In this document: positions 49,248 through 62,080 of the stretch, piece by piece
Layout of the letters: each line of letters starts with the position of its first letter
How positions within the stretch are numbered: the first letter of the stretch is position 1
From: Lineus longissimus
Lineage: Eukaryota; Nemertea; Pilidiophora; Heteronemertea; Lineidae
DNA length: 64,000 nt
Reading direction: 5' to 3'
Assembly (NCBI RefSeq): GCF_910592395.1
Contig: NC_088311.1
Span: 9,242,501-9,306,500, forward strand
Notes under the pieces: model-generated
Seen by the model: the letters and a program-made list of their open reading frames with translations, nothing else
Told to the model about the DNA's origin: nothing
The model's database searches: none
Made by a program: the position numbers and the translations under genes

Positions 49248-51090
49248 TCATTTCAATTATTAAAGATGAAGATTTCTAATGTCCATAGCGTCATTATACG
49301 CTTCACATATTAATTCAAATATTGATTAAAGGCTTGTTTGCCCACCTGCTAGGTTCCTTAGGTCATCTTCAGCGTATCTTAATTATGTTCCATCTGGAAA
49401 TGTCTATTGAGCTACTGATGCGGAGACGTCTTCAATCTGCGTCTCTCTAGTTGTGACACTGGACATATTGTAATCCTCGACATGCTAAATGTACAAGTAG
49501 CTCGCATAGGATTCCAGTTGGTAGGGAGATGTCTCCGTGGTTGGCGTATTACGTCTAAACACTTCTCACATATCCAAAAATATCTAGTTCAATTGCAAAT
49601 GATAAAGGGTGTGTGGGTGATCGCAACTTTCTTTCAGTCAAGGCTGTCATTCGGAGATTCCTCTATCATATTGTTGAATCAGTTGATTTCAATGATTCCG
49701 AATGTTTTTTTGTGTGTCGCCCATATTTTAAAATCCCTTAAATAAAAAAATACGATCGCAGGTGGGTCCGTGAACTCAAATCAATACTTATTCTGCATGC
49801 ATCGCATTTTCAGGCCGTTTTACTTTTATTTCAAAATGTATGGGGTCATTATTACCAGAATACGCTTCAGACTTTCTGTATACTCGGTCTGATTCATTCC
49901 CTAAGACCCGTCCTTTCATATGAAAAGCAATTACTCAAATAATTACAAGTATGCCTTTTAGTTGTTCTCTTGTTTCAAAGAATGCTTCCGTCACCCCTTG
50001 GAGCTTTCATCACATTAAAAGGACCACTTCAAACTTAGATCCCTCGAGCTTTCCGGATCTCAATTTTAAATCCCTTGACAAATTAAATGTAATTATCTCA
50101 ATGTCTTCACGTGTTTGTAATTATCTAAGTCAGGATGCGTTACTCTTTACAATGGTCATTAACGCAGAGCACACACCCCCTCGTCCCTTTTCACACCACG
50201 TCATCCCCTGTTCCCTCGGGGATCGAGCCCTTCAAAGTGAGACCCTCATCAAATGTGCTTGACGCACGCAGCAGCAATTTCTTGAAATAATCGGCTTTCT
50301 GTCGTGTCTTTGTCTTGATATTTACATTATATCCCCAGGCCCTTAGTACGACAGAGGGTCTCACTAAAAGGGTCCCATTATTTACATCATCCTCTTTAAT
50401 AATTCTCCGAATGTCAGTCTTTATATATCAGCAAATCCTAAAAGGGTATCAGGGGTACAATAACTGTCATTACTTCGATATTTGTAGGGTTTAATGGACG
50501 CTGAGCGGGAGTGCATCACCCATTGGGCCCAAATGTTGCTCTCACCGGTGACGACAGAATCCAACAACTCTCTCTACATGTAGAGTGGGTATTTTGCGCT
50601 CCTTCGATGGCGAGCCCACTCGTTTTGAGCCATGCATCTCCGCTGCTGCCGGCTGGCGGGTATCAACGGAAATATCAAATCCTCGTCACTCCAGTCCAGA
50701 TGCATCACCAGATCAGTGCGATTATTTCGCCAAGGTGCATACATATATTTTTGTACTTCGATTCGCTTACAATGCTAGACATTCTTCAAGAAAGCTATCT
50801 CACTTTCCCTTCTGGCCCACGCAACTGCTAATATGTTATTGCTTCCACCGGAATTGAGCAGCTTTTGAAAGGCCTCTCTTCAACCCGGAAACTTACTATA
50901 GTTACACACTGTTGATTGCCAAGAACAGTTGTAAACAATATGTAGGGAATTAGAGAAGTGTCAGTACACAACAATCATACATAGGCCTACCTTTGTACCT
51001 GTAAAGCTAATAACTCATCAGGTGGTTGAGACAACATGATGTACAAAATGATCTAGCTCCACCGAGCTTAGAACGCTTGATTAATTACTA
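49248..51090. other. Non-coding stretch, possible regulatory blocks
   Basis: No gene recognised. The 50020-50260 segment holds two GTAATTATCT words about 35 bases apart and TCATTAACGC, compatible with an enhancer. The 14-bp palindrome CTCTACATGTAGAG lies at 50572-50585. Confidence 0.45.
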
Positions 51091-51091
51091 C

Positions 51092-51155
51092 GACGAATTC
51101 TACTTTTACAATACACTGTAAGACGAATTGTACTTTTAAGTATTATACACTGTAA
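51092..51155. repeat. 30-34-bp tandem duplication
   Basis: GACGAATTCTACTTTTACAA with ACACTGTAA at its end is followed at once by a second copy with a 4-base insertion (GACGAATTGTACTTTTAAG-TATTATACACTGTAA). Confidence 0.8.
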
Positions 51156-52250
51156 GGGGAATAAATACATTTATCTGGCGTCGTATCCGAACTTGTGAAA
51201 TCGATAAGCTAATTGTCAGGAGTACCAAGTTTACCACAAGATTACAGAACACAATATCACATCAGCAACAACCATAACACGGGACACTACAAACGCATCC
51301 AATCCATCAGATATTTATTGTAAACAGATAACATAATACATATCGATCCCATCCATTGTTCCACCTTTCTGATATCCATACCCCACACTTAATATGGAAT
51401 CGATTCAAAACTTTTTAAAAAGTGGCAACAAGTACACAAGAGTATCTGATTGAAGTTTCCACGAATATTGAGAGCACAAAACCAGCAATGGAATGTAAAA
51501 TCAATACATCTAAGCCATTTTCATTTTCTAGGTATTTGGTTGTACAAATGCTACATCATCATTGACATTTCCATCCCTATTTATCCCTGGGCAAATTTCC
51601 TAGTGACAACATCAGAACATTTTATGTACTGTTTCTTTTCACTATGGATTCTTTGATGGTTTTTGCAGATAATGTAGTGTAATTTTCATAAAGAATGACA
51701 TGAAATTTTCATTCGATCTGTTTTAAACAGTACTCATTAAATGTTGTTTGTGTATATCATTGAAATGTTTAAAAGAAAGTTAATCGGGGACTTGAACATG
51801 TTGTATTCTGTCTGCTGAAGACTTTACGTGCAGTCTTGGTAATCTCTGTCGCGAAATAATTTGGTTTAGGGGCGGTTCTAGAAATGCATTGGAAAGTGTG
51901 AATGATACGGATGTTACCAACTGGCGGTGTACATTCTACATACGGATGTCCCCGGACTTACGGTCGTCGATCAATGGTTTCTTGCAGGGACGAGCAGTTA
52001 TGCTTTGTTAAATAGTACACTGAAGGTCACCAACAAAACCACATGAAAATTGAAATTGTGGAACCGCAGCAACATGTGTATCAGTTTTCAATATTTCCGT
52101 GTAAAAATGAAATTCCTAGGCCATTTTGCATTTTTATTCCTATCCCATATGATTTAAAAACCTATTCTTGGAGCTTTGATAAGACCCACGCGAAAAAAAA
52201 TATTTCCCCTGGATATCCCAAAAAATATATGATGCAGAATTGGTTCGTTT
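51156..52250. other. Non-coding stretch, no gene seen
   Basis: AT-rich, short frames only. Two fragments resembling parts of known microRNAs lie here and were rejected. Confidence 0.5.
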
Positions 52251-52300
52251 ACTGTAAAATGCTGTAAAATACTGTAAAGTACTGTAAAAAACTGTAAACT
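52251..52300. repeat. Five tandem decamers ACTGTAAAAT
   Basis: ACTGTAAAAT, GCTGTAAAAT, ACTGTAAAGT, ACTGTAAAAA and ACTGTAAACT follow without gaps. It is a 10-bp minisatellite with one helical turn per unit. Confidence 0.9.
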
Positions 52301-52650
52301 TTTGCGCCTCTATTTTTGTGATTGGCGAAAGTTGGTTGATTTTTCGAGAAGATAAGTATTTTTTGTAGATAACAGCTTCTTCCGGTTTATCCAATCAAAA
52401 AACATGTTTTTATTTTCGCGAATAATGGTCTGAAGAGCATGAATGATACACCTAGAGAATAATATGCACGCAAACCACAATGGTGATGAATGCATCGGCC
52501 CGCACTGCAGTACAGTTAGCTGGGCCAAGGGTCAAGCCGGAGTCGATCTTAGCAGCAACTGTGACAACACCACAACAATCATCGCCGCTTGACCAATCAC
52601 CTCATCAAAGCACAGCTATAAATCTTACGCATTGATCTACCGTCATTCGG
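52301..52650. other. Non-coding stretch before the 133-bp array
   Basis: Nothing recognised. Short frames overlap on both strands. Confidence 0.45.
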
Positions 52651-53310
52651 TTTGTTGCTTTTAATGTCTGAACATTGATCAGCCTGAGAGAAGAGAGAAA
52701 GGCACCCCTGGCTATATCAGCATCACCAGACGCCTTTTTGCGAGCTGTGCGATTGCTATTACGGGCTATCTCTTCCACTTCAGTTTGTTGCACTGAATAT
52801 CTTCACATATATCACCTCGGGAGAAGACACCTCTGGCTACACCAGTTATCATCGGCGATTTCTTCAGTTAGCTCTGCGATTCCGATGCTATCGCGGGGTT
52901 ATCTGTCCTAATGCGTTGCGTTGAATGTCTCCTCCTGGATCATCCAGGCCAAGCACCTCTGGAACGAGATCAAGGCTATGCGATAGCCCGAGCGCGGGTA
53001 CTATCGCCTAAGTTGACTGAGCTAATCTTTCGGCTGGTAAATTCAGTTTTGCTCTTTCAACTCCCATGAATCTGGCTCTCTCAATATCTCTCTAACTGCT
53101 TGGTGAAGATGACTCCTGCTACTATCGCCAAGCGCTGGTCATTCTTCTGACAGTATTGCTATCACGCGATTTAGGTCTGTGTTGCTTCCATTGTCTCCTC
53201 ATATAGATCACACCTCTGGCGCACCACTATCACTACTTTTCTTTCTATTGATGTGGCCGTGACGCATTGATACCTGAGCATGTCACTCCCTTATTCCCAA
53301 GTCAGAGGAT
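52651..53310. repeat. Diverged tandem array, 133-bp unit, five copies
   Basis: The anchor word TTGC near each unit start lies at 52655, 52788, 52916, 53049 and 53182, giving spacings of 133, 128, 133 and 133. Most units share, in order, a TTGCNYTNAATGTCTC-like start, a GATCA or ATCACC word, then (A)GCACCTCTGGC or ACACCTCTGGC, then an ATCATC/CTATCGCC part and GCGATT-GCTAT-GCGG. Units 1-3 and 5 are clear. Unit 4 is recognised mainly by spacing and by CTATCGCCAAGC. A partial sixth unit may start near 53330. Two overlapping open frames here (52605-52793 minus, 52675-52911 plus) are by-products of the repeat. Confidence 0.75.
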
Positions 53311-54415
53311 AGTGCAGTAACCGTGCGTGTTTTGCTCTTTGATAAACGAGAAAAGGATTAGGTACAATGTCCAATGTTGTATTTCTAAATTGTATAGATT
53401 TCAATTTTGTTAATATTCGAGAGAGGTGATTATATATTACACTCCCATAGAGAGGGCTGTCTCATTTTGACCGTATCCTCGATTTATAACAGTCTCACAT
53501 TTCAAAACTGCCTGGAATCACATGGAGGCGTTTCCATCTCGACCTTACTTACATTGTTTATAAAAATGTCCCAAACACATGTATGCCAGTGTTCTGGGGA
53601 TGGCAAACGGGTCGTTTCTATCAGCCGTTTTACCAACACATGCGGTAATATCTTTTCCTTAGTCTATCCTTCTTGTAACCAGATATACTTTTTTCGCAAC
53701 CATTGAACAAAACCCAACGGGACCATATCTAATTCTGACTATACTCATACTGAAAGAGTCGATGACAGCCAGCTGTTTATCTGGTGCATCTGTAATTGTC
53801 GTTGACTACGGGTAATCTCCAGTTTGGTGTATCAGTAATTGTTCCAGTGCAGTATCTGGCTCGCGACTCCCGAAGGATACCACCGCGAGTCCTGTCTTCC
53901 CTCGGACACTATTACCAATGATGTCCATCCCTGTTGGGTTCTTACTTTGATAGGTCCCGAGTAAATCAAAATTTATCGCCTGGCTTTTGACAGAGTGCAG
54001 TTACAAAAAATGTGCTTTCCGAGGGGAGACCAACGAGAGACTACACTACAAAATCATCAATCCTAACCTAACAGCGAAATTCCTCCAAAGGAAATCTATC
54101 CGGGTATTAAGGTGGATTGCCTTGTTCTGATCAGATTATTCTCTTTACACTGACAGGAAAAGAATCTTTCTCCAATATTGAGAGGAAAGTGATACCCCCG
54201 GGAAAACACCATGTTTACTCGGCTATCGATATTGTTTTCACAGAGCGCTGGTGGAACGTCTGTTCATATTGATCACCACCAATGCGAGTGATTCCTTTTT
54301 TAATCCAAATCTGGTGCTACCGCTTAAGGTATCACGAGAAAAAGGAATGGTCGACTCATGGGACATCACAGTAGGCCTAAAACTTTAATGTTGTGGTCAA
54401 GTCTCGAGCCAAACC
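53311..54415. other. Non-coding stretch, no gene seen
   Basis: Short frames only. CTGGTGCATCTGTAATTGT at 53781 recurs in altered form 43 bases later. TTTCGCAACC lies at 53692-53701. Confidence 0.45.
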
Positions 54416-54419
54416 TCCA

Positions 54420-54650
54420 GCAAAATAATCGAGATTAATGCTCAGCAGCGTTGATGTTTTTCCCCAGAAAACACCGTGCTCTGCCGCGCTACCACTGTAG
54501 AAAGTCCGCATCCATAGAAACAAAGGCGTTATAAGGGTTTGTCTGATTATTTACCGGGAGCAGCCCCCCTTTATCTGAGTAATTATGATGACAAATTAGC
54601 AATACAGAACCACCATCCCACTAATCGTGTCGTCTTTTAAATTACTCAAC
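54420..54650. promoter_or_regulatory. Candidate conserved non-coding block
   Basis: Repeat-free DNA with GAGTAATTATGATGACAAATTAGC, AGAAACAAAGGCG (Sox-like) and CGAGATTAATG words close together. Homeodomain plus Sox words suggest a developmental enhancer; there is no comparative evidence. Confidence 0.2.
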
Positions 54651-57600
54651 ATATACCAATGAAAAGGGGCCAGGGAAGCTTCTATCAAAATGTTTGCGAT
54701 ATGTTGGTACCCTTATACTGGAAACCAAATTCTTGGCGCTCAGACGTTGTAGGCTTATAATGTGAGCTCATAGTAACAGTTAACCGTTCTCAACCACAAA
54801 TGGTGCTACATACCAGCCTTCCAGTCACTTGTATTGTCGCTTTCCCGGAGCTCATAAACCATGCTAGTTACGTGCACAACATCAAAAGGAATGGATGAAC
54901 GATTTTTATCCGAACCGACATAATGTTTCATCCAATATTGCGGTTAGTAACCACATCACAGGAGAATATATCATATTACGTAGCAATGGCGTACCTCGAT
55001 GCTTCATTGTCATGACCAGTGGACCCTGGCTGTAGCAAGTGCAACTGACGACGCCTTCCTTTGAGGATGTCAAAGGCATCACACAGATCTGAGCCCTTTT
55101 GTACATAACACGTATATACAAATGATAAGACATGTAAAAATCGACAAGAAAGATCTTGTGGGATGAATAAGATACATTTATACATGTATGTATCGATCGC
55201 GTGCAAATCATGGAAAGGGAATTGAAGGTGAATTATGACCTGGTTGACGCTATTCGGGCACGTGGCTGTCTCCAACAGGTGACGGGCGCCAGACAGAGGA
55301 TTATCCAGGAGAGTGGTCTGATCTTTCGCTCGGGTGACAAGAAAGGGAAGATTTTATTTGCAGATGTAAAAACAGGGAATGTTTTTTCCCTTTTATTTTA
55401 TGCTTTGCGACAGAGCAGCTGTTGGGTTTCACAGAGTATTGCCACCGTGATGAAGAACTTATGGTGAACGTAGGTAAAATATAACCGTTATACGTTGTCT
55501 TTTAATTTTAAGATGATACACCACTGACCTTCCTGGTTTATTTGTATTGAGGAAGCGCGCCAAAAGGTCGGACAATGACCCTCATATTCTTAGCGGATTA
55601 AGTCCCCGATACCACTTTAAATCGCTCAAAACTAGTTTGGTGATATGATTTCCTCACAGCACCAAGCAGTTCTCCTAGCAGAAACTGCCGATCAAATAAC
55701 TAAGGGCTATTGAAAGTTCAGACTGTGGCGAAGTCACAAATGACACATCGCGTGCATGTCGTGCCTACATCCTCCAACATGCTTGTTCCATTTCAACCTA
55801 CAAGCTAAGTCCATTTAACACTGTAGCGGGCGTTTGAATCGGTCCCAACGCTTGTTGATTCGGTCGGGAACATCTAAGTTGTACCATGCATGGCCACACG
55901 GAACGGAAAGGTTACGTGATGAGGTTGTTTTCGAATGGTTTAGCGTGCAGGAAATCGCTATCAAATTTGCATTCGTCCTATCATCTCCAACTTTGACGAC
56001 GAGCGATGATCTTTGCGCTTCACAAGTCAATACTTGACCGTTATATGTGTATTTTTTCGTGAGATTTTTCTCCTCCCTCTCCTTCATATCGTTTCAAAGC
56101 AGCCTCCATTCTGAGAGCCTCTCTAAGCCGTTCTTGAATCGGATAAAAAGTACAAAGTTGGCAAAACCAGAGTCTTTCAAATAACATATCTCAAATGTAA
56201 AGGATAGAATGACTCTCCGTTTGCGTCACGGTGCTGCCCGATTGTTAAATGAGAATCCATGATCAAAACTTTTAAGTTCATTTCAGGGTTGTCAACGAAG
56301 TAGAGCAACAGGTTCTGTCTCCATCAGATTGCCTGTTTAGGCCAAGATCTTTCTGCAGCCATCTCTGTCGATCTGTTCGAAGCCACACGAAACGCAACCC
56401 AAAATAATCTTGTGGTCACGCTGGCGAGCTCATTTAGCTGGCTGTGATGTTGGAGTTATTTACGACTGACTAGTTGCTCGAGATCCTCGGCTGAAGGGCG
56501 CTCAATGCATCACTCGTACTTGTAGAGTCTGAACATGTTGGCCTGACAGATCAATACAGGGTCAAATGATCCGGAATACAATCGATACCGCAAGTCGTTA
56601 GAGGATTAGGTGGGGTTTCAAGAAGATGAAATCGTAGAATATCTCTAGATCCAGGGCTCATTCGGTCAGCGAATCTTTGGAAGTATAGACATGCGATATT
56701 GCGATATGACTTTTTTCATTTGTTTTGGCCCAAGAGATCAATGCATTTTTGGCAACCGATCCCTAACTTTAAAAAGACTGATACCGATTTGTATAGATAC
56801 ACCAAAACACTCTGTTTTTAGTATTCACAACACAATCAGACCCATCTATGGCACTGTCTATGCCCCCTGTATATCGAGCGCGCCTGTGCGCCTCTAAAAG
56901 AATGACCAATTTGTTTTTTCAGCATCTTCTTGCAACAGGGTCATACAACATAACTCAACCATTCGCATGCTATTGTAGGTATTATGGATACGTGTGTGTC
57001 GACAGTTGGCCTGACACCTCAAATTGTCTTATGAGTCTAATCCAGCGACCAAGGCGGCATTCTAGGTTAATGCAATAAGATGGTGCTGTCCACATATTGA
57101 GCACTGCTTCTAAGGATAAAACGACTTCAAGTTTTTTTAGGATGGACGGCTTAACATATTTTCTGCAGCACAACAAAATAGGACACGACCTTGCAAAACC
57201 AGAAGTTGTTCTTGTATTATCTATCTTGAATAACCGCGCAACCTCGGAGAGAGGGTTGAGTGATTTGATTCGATAAGGTACACTTAGTGGCCCTTCAAAG
57301 ACAAAGATGGCTGAATAACCAAACTGAAGAGGGTTTCCGGCAAGAATGTAGTGGAGTGAAAAATGTCCCTAATCATGTTAACAGATTGAGGTGTGTTCTT
57401 GATGGTACACTCACAGATGCAATTATTACACATTTGGGAAATTTACCAAAACGAGTGATTTGCAACCTTAGCTACTTAACTTTGTACAAATTCGATTTAC
57501 TAGTGAAATGCGTCCATTTCTCACGCCAGATGAAGTGTAGCCGTTATTGATTAACTTGATTAAGTCATCCTATTGAAGCTACGATGTTATTACCGATAAT

Positions 57601-60600
57601 TAGAATGGATAATTATTGGGCCCAGTTGAGATTTAAATGAGTGTATTCATCTTTAGCTCATTCTGGAGAGGCTGCTTCCGCTCGTCATTGCATCAGTGCC
57701 TTTCATGTCGTAATGAACGAGCAGTGTTGACATCGAACACGTGGTCGCTCTTGAGATGGCGCTGGAAGTTGTTTGGAATTAGTGGAGCTACAGGGTGTAT
57801 CAGAAGGAGGGCAAGATGCGCCTATTCTACGGGTTTGTGGCAAGAGCCGGGTGATCTGACATTATTTATGGTTAAATATTTCCCTCATCAGCGATACAGG
57901 CTTACTGCTAACAACTTCTAAAGTTTAATAGCCGTTTGAAATGATGCGACTAAGAAAGCGCCATGCGTTATTTTGGGCCCTCTGTTCAGTTAAGTTTGGA
58001 AGTTGGGCAGGGGATGACCATGGTGGGACTGGCCCAAATAAGACACGACATGCATGTGCGAGAGAAGTCATAAAAGGAATTTGAAAACATCTTGGCCCAC
58101 CAGCCAGTCGCTCATATTCAGCCTATGTATAGCAGAGCTGGCTAACTCAAATACCCTATCCAGAAATCGTGCTTTCACTAACGATACCAGATGGCTTTTG
58201 GCCATTGATGTCTCCTGTTGTCCAGTTATAAAATAATGAACGGTTCTGTCCAGTAACTGTCTCAGCTCATTACGCCCTCCTTATTATTCTTTACTAATTA
58301 GATGCGACACGACCTCAGGACAAATAAAGGGAATCATTGATAGGAAGAGACAGTAACAAAGCCAAGGGCAGTTTGTTCATGTTTGGACCCGGGAACTGTG
58401 ACCTGAACAAATTCTACGCCAGCTGGTGGTGACCTTTTTAACCTTCCATCTGGATGAAAGTGCGGCATGCTGAGTGTTAGCTTTATTAAATCACCATCTC
58501 ATAACTGATGAGTGTCCCCCGAGGGTCTGCGGGTGATACTTTTCCGTACAGAAGTAGATTTCTCGATATTCAGCTACATGAATGTAACCCTGTCTGAGTA
58601 CAGCACGTTTGTAAGGAATGCTTTTAGTTTCGTTTTGTTTTGGTTTTCGAAAAGATTATCAAGTTTTTACAGTTTTGTTGTGGTGTCTTCTACATGCATT
58701 CTCCCGTAGTTGATAATCATATGTCATTTTCTTTCTTCTTTCAGGTAAGTGTGAAATTTTTCCAGACTGACATCACTGAAGTAAAAACATGCTTTCAAAA
58801 TTGGTAAAGGTAGGATAATTTCATTAGATGGACAACTTTATATGGATAAATTTGACATCATTCCTGAGTTCCGCAAATAAAGTTGGACTATATTATGTGG
58901 CCAAAAACAGTGAAAATCAACCTTTTCATAACGACTCGATAGAAACTTCTGAAAAGAGTTGAATGTGTTTCATGTGATTAAAGTGCTTTGTGACACCTTA
59001 TCACCACCAACAGAAATCCACCAGTCACTGAAAGTCATCAAGCTTACCATATCTAGTATATATTGAAAAAATTCAATAACGAAAAAGTGTCATAATCCAT
59101 CTCCGCAATACCATACAGACTTATAATTCCCTACTCAGAAGGACTTATTTTTATCCAAAAGCCTGAATTCGACCAACAATGCCAACCTATCCGTCTTTAT
59201 TTAGAGATTTGGAAGACAGATATGACCAATATTATGCAATTCGAAAACATGTTTTCCTTGCGACAGGCGTCCCTAACTACTTCATGTGACTCAGAGCCAT
59301 CAGAAAAACATCAAAAAGAAAAAACAAATCCTCTTATCTGTCCAATTAGTGGCCTAAATCGGCTCAGGGAAGTAATCAGGCTCAACCTGGTGTTGTTCCG
59401 TCGACCCACCTGTGGGATTGTGACATAAGCAGCTTTTCCCTCTGATGACCACTCGACTCTCATCTTCATATCGAAGGGTCATTTCGGCCGAGTTGAACCT
59501 TTTTGTGGATCGTCGCAAAAGATGCGTCATGGTTCGTGAAGGGTGATTGTCTGGTCTTGTATCCTGGCGAATGAAAACTGACTTTCACGTCATCATTTAT
59601 TCAGTCCAAAGTAATCTCCCACTTGATTTCTGATAACCAGAATCGCCTGTTGTGCGGACTTCTCAGAACCGTGCATCTTTTTTATCAGCAGACGTCCTCC
59701 TGACTAACCAGGACAATGCCACGTCCTTTATCAAAGCCCCTTCATTAGGTGCTATTCAGAGTACCACATCAAGTGTGTGGCGACCATTTGATGTTTTTAG
59801 ATAGATGAAAAAAGCGGACGTCATTATCAGTCTTGCATAAGTTTATGTCATCTGTTTTTTTCCTGGCCTTTGATCCCGGCTAAGTAGCCTTTGTATTGCA
59901 TACGCAGAAAAAAAAAACAGGTGTTGCACTCGGCAACGGCCACCGCGCCAAGAGCTAATTCAGTCGAGTCGAGTCGTCCTCATGAACAATATTTCCCCGA
60001 AAAAAACAAAAGAGTGGCAATATTTCTTTGCCGAAACCACGTTCACACGTAGCTCCCTACGGTGACCAGTGTCACTTAAGTTGCAAAAAATGATTGAACT
60101 TAGGGATTTAGAAACATGCCACTATTTTTGGTTTTCCTTCTTCCTTATAGCTTACTTTCTTGTTCTAACACTCGGAGAAAATATCAATACATGTATCAGC
60201 GTTATCAGACTTGATAATTTCAAGGTGGTGTTAAACTTTTGAAAATGGCTGTGCATTTCATCTTCAGGCAGACAAATGTATGAAATATTCATGATTCTTT
60301 AAACTTTCTTCTCAATAGAACCACCATTATTGCCATGGTAACAAACATTTTGCATTTAAAATTTGTTGACACAAACAAACAACAATCGATTGGGGGAGAT
60401 CGGATAATGTGGAATGTCGGAAATGAATAAAGTATGATTCTCGATGATGACGTGTCGTATTCGATACTAGAGTATATCAGTGGCAGACTACTTAACTGCC
60501 GCCAAAAATGCCAGCTTTCTCTCAAAAAAGTACGCTTCATGCAGTTTGGTAAAATGTGATGTCCTGATCAATTAGATTTAAATCTTACATGTACATGTAG

Positions 60601-61155
60601 TTAAATAGGATTCTCATCATTATTTATTGACTTCTGCGAAGGTTGACTCTTACAACTACAAATACCACTCCGGGCATTCATTAGCAATAGCCTACATCAA
60701 AGCGGATTTGCTACATGTCCAGAATGACGCCCGTTCAAGATATACGGTGACAAACTAAGACGATTAAGACATTCGTATGAAGTCCTTTGTATCGTCTGTA
60801 TGAATTACGTTGAGTTAATGACTGCCGTGACATGACGGTCAATATCCAAGATACTTTACCTTAGTTGACTAATTCATGGTCTTCAGATTCGCCATTGGTT
60901 TATGCTGATTCTGCAAGAAAGTCTAAATTTGGAGTTGGTGACGTCGTTCGCCGCTTCTCCACCACATGGCTTGAAGATTATAGAGACCATGAGGCCCAAG
61001 TAGTCGAGCTACATATGAAACTATTTTCCAAGTATAGGAAAGACTGAGAATGTCGTGGACAACTTTCGAGGACACCGCAGCGTCAAGCTATTTCCTGCAC
61101 TGCCGTATGTGTAGAATCATTCATCAATGCATTGCCTTGAGGTAACTGCTTTGCA
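54651..61155. other. Long non-coding stretch, no gene seen
   Basis: About 6.5 kb with short frames only. A 90-codon minus-strand frame at 55815-56087 is the least random-looking but matches no family I know. CTACAGGGTGTATCAGAAGG near 57787 resembles a mariner terminus without a partner. TACATGTA is doubled near 60588. Confidence 0.45.
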
Positions 61156-61168
61156 CCAGCAGGGGGTC
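61156..61168 (+). promoter_or_regulatory. CTCF-like motif
   Basis: CCAGCAGGGGGTC agrees with most positions of the bilaterian CTCF core CCASYAGRKGGC. A single motif match is weak evidence for an insulator. Confidence 0.25.
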
Positions 61169-61470
61169 TTCTCTGTGCTGCAGCACTTTAATAGAATGCC
61201 TCCTTTAAAGCGATATAATTACCTGAAATGAAACACTTTGATGTGTAGTGGTGACAATTTATGCATCTACAAAGGGGCGGTGGGGAATAAGTAGCCGTGT
61301 ACATTCTTCACATTTCTGCAAAGGAAAACTCGCTAATTGTGAGTATCAAATTGCCAAGAAGCAAATTAGGCCAATGGTATTTGATTTCATGGTTCTCGTA
61401 AGCTACTTTCAGGAAAATGGATTTCCTACAAAATCATCTTTCATCATCAGTAAAACCATAATTTTCAATT
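61169..61470. other. Non-coding stretch, no gene seen
   Basis: No features seen in this short interval before the CAT microsatellite. Confidence 0.5.
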
Positions 61471-61473
61471 GAC

Positions 61474-61550
61474 TCATCATCATCATCATCACCATCATCA
61501 TCGTCGCCGTCGCCATCGTCATCGTCATCATCATCACCATCACCATCATA
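61474..61550. repeat. CAT/CGT trinucleotide microsatellite
   Basis: An interrupted run of CAT with CGT, CGC and CAC variants. In one frame it reads as His/Arg-rich peptide, which is a repeat artefact. Confidence 0.9.
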
Positions 61551-61860
61551 ATAATTTAAGGCTCATGGCCGGGATAAGCTCTTGCCTACGAGCCACCGGA
61601 TGTAGCCATGACACTCTTGGGCGGCTACAAGAAGTAAACGATTTTCTGGCTTCTCCTATTAGCCATCAAGCAAGAATGCAGCCTTCTTTTGCTGTAGCGA
61701 AAAAAGATGCATGAATAATTGGCAGCATGGGGGTCATCGACAACAAAAGTAATGAAGACCTGTCGCCAGACTGAAAAAAAACCCTCCACACAGTGGTAAT
61801 ATGGGGATTAGACCCTGGTGTTATCAGCGCTGTGACGTTCCATGGTTTCCACACGCCAAG

Positions 61861-62080
61861 GAAACTCCTAATGATGGATGGCTGGCGTGGAATGAGAAAG
61901 AGCAGAAAGTAATGGAGATGTAATTAGCCGTGGACAGCGGCCAGCCTCATCCCGTGCCCATCTCCAGCCTAATAATGAGAGATAAAACAAAGGAAGTGAG
62001 CAGGGTAATTACCATGGAACTATCAGCTCTGGGCAGATCTTGCTGATATATCACTGCTTGATCTAATCAATACTGCATAC
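61861..62080. promoter_or_regulatory. Best candidate enhancer or conserved non-coding element
   Basis: Dense, non-repetitive motif content: GATGTAATTAGCCG, CCTAATAATGAG, AAAACAAAGGAAG (Sox or TCF-like), CAGGGTAATTACC and GATCTAATCAATACTG within about 170 bases. CCATCTCC in the middle is the reverse complement of GGAGATG just upstream. The clustering of homeodomain and Sox-like cores without coding potential is what deeply conserved developmental enhancers look like. Actual conservation is not testable here. Confidence 0.3.

Noticed and set aside
51185-51197. ATCCGAACTTGTG matches the 3' half of miR-100
   Set aside because: The miR-100 seed half is absent and no hairpin partner lies nearby; 13 bases can match by chance when many microRNAs are compared.
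51489-51499. TGGAATGTAAA matches the start of miR-1
   Set aside because: The rest differs and no stem can be formed with the flanks.
61469-61714. His/Arg-rich open frame
   Set aside because: It is produced by the CAT/CGT microsatellite; the part after the repeat has no recognisable motif.
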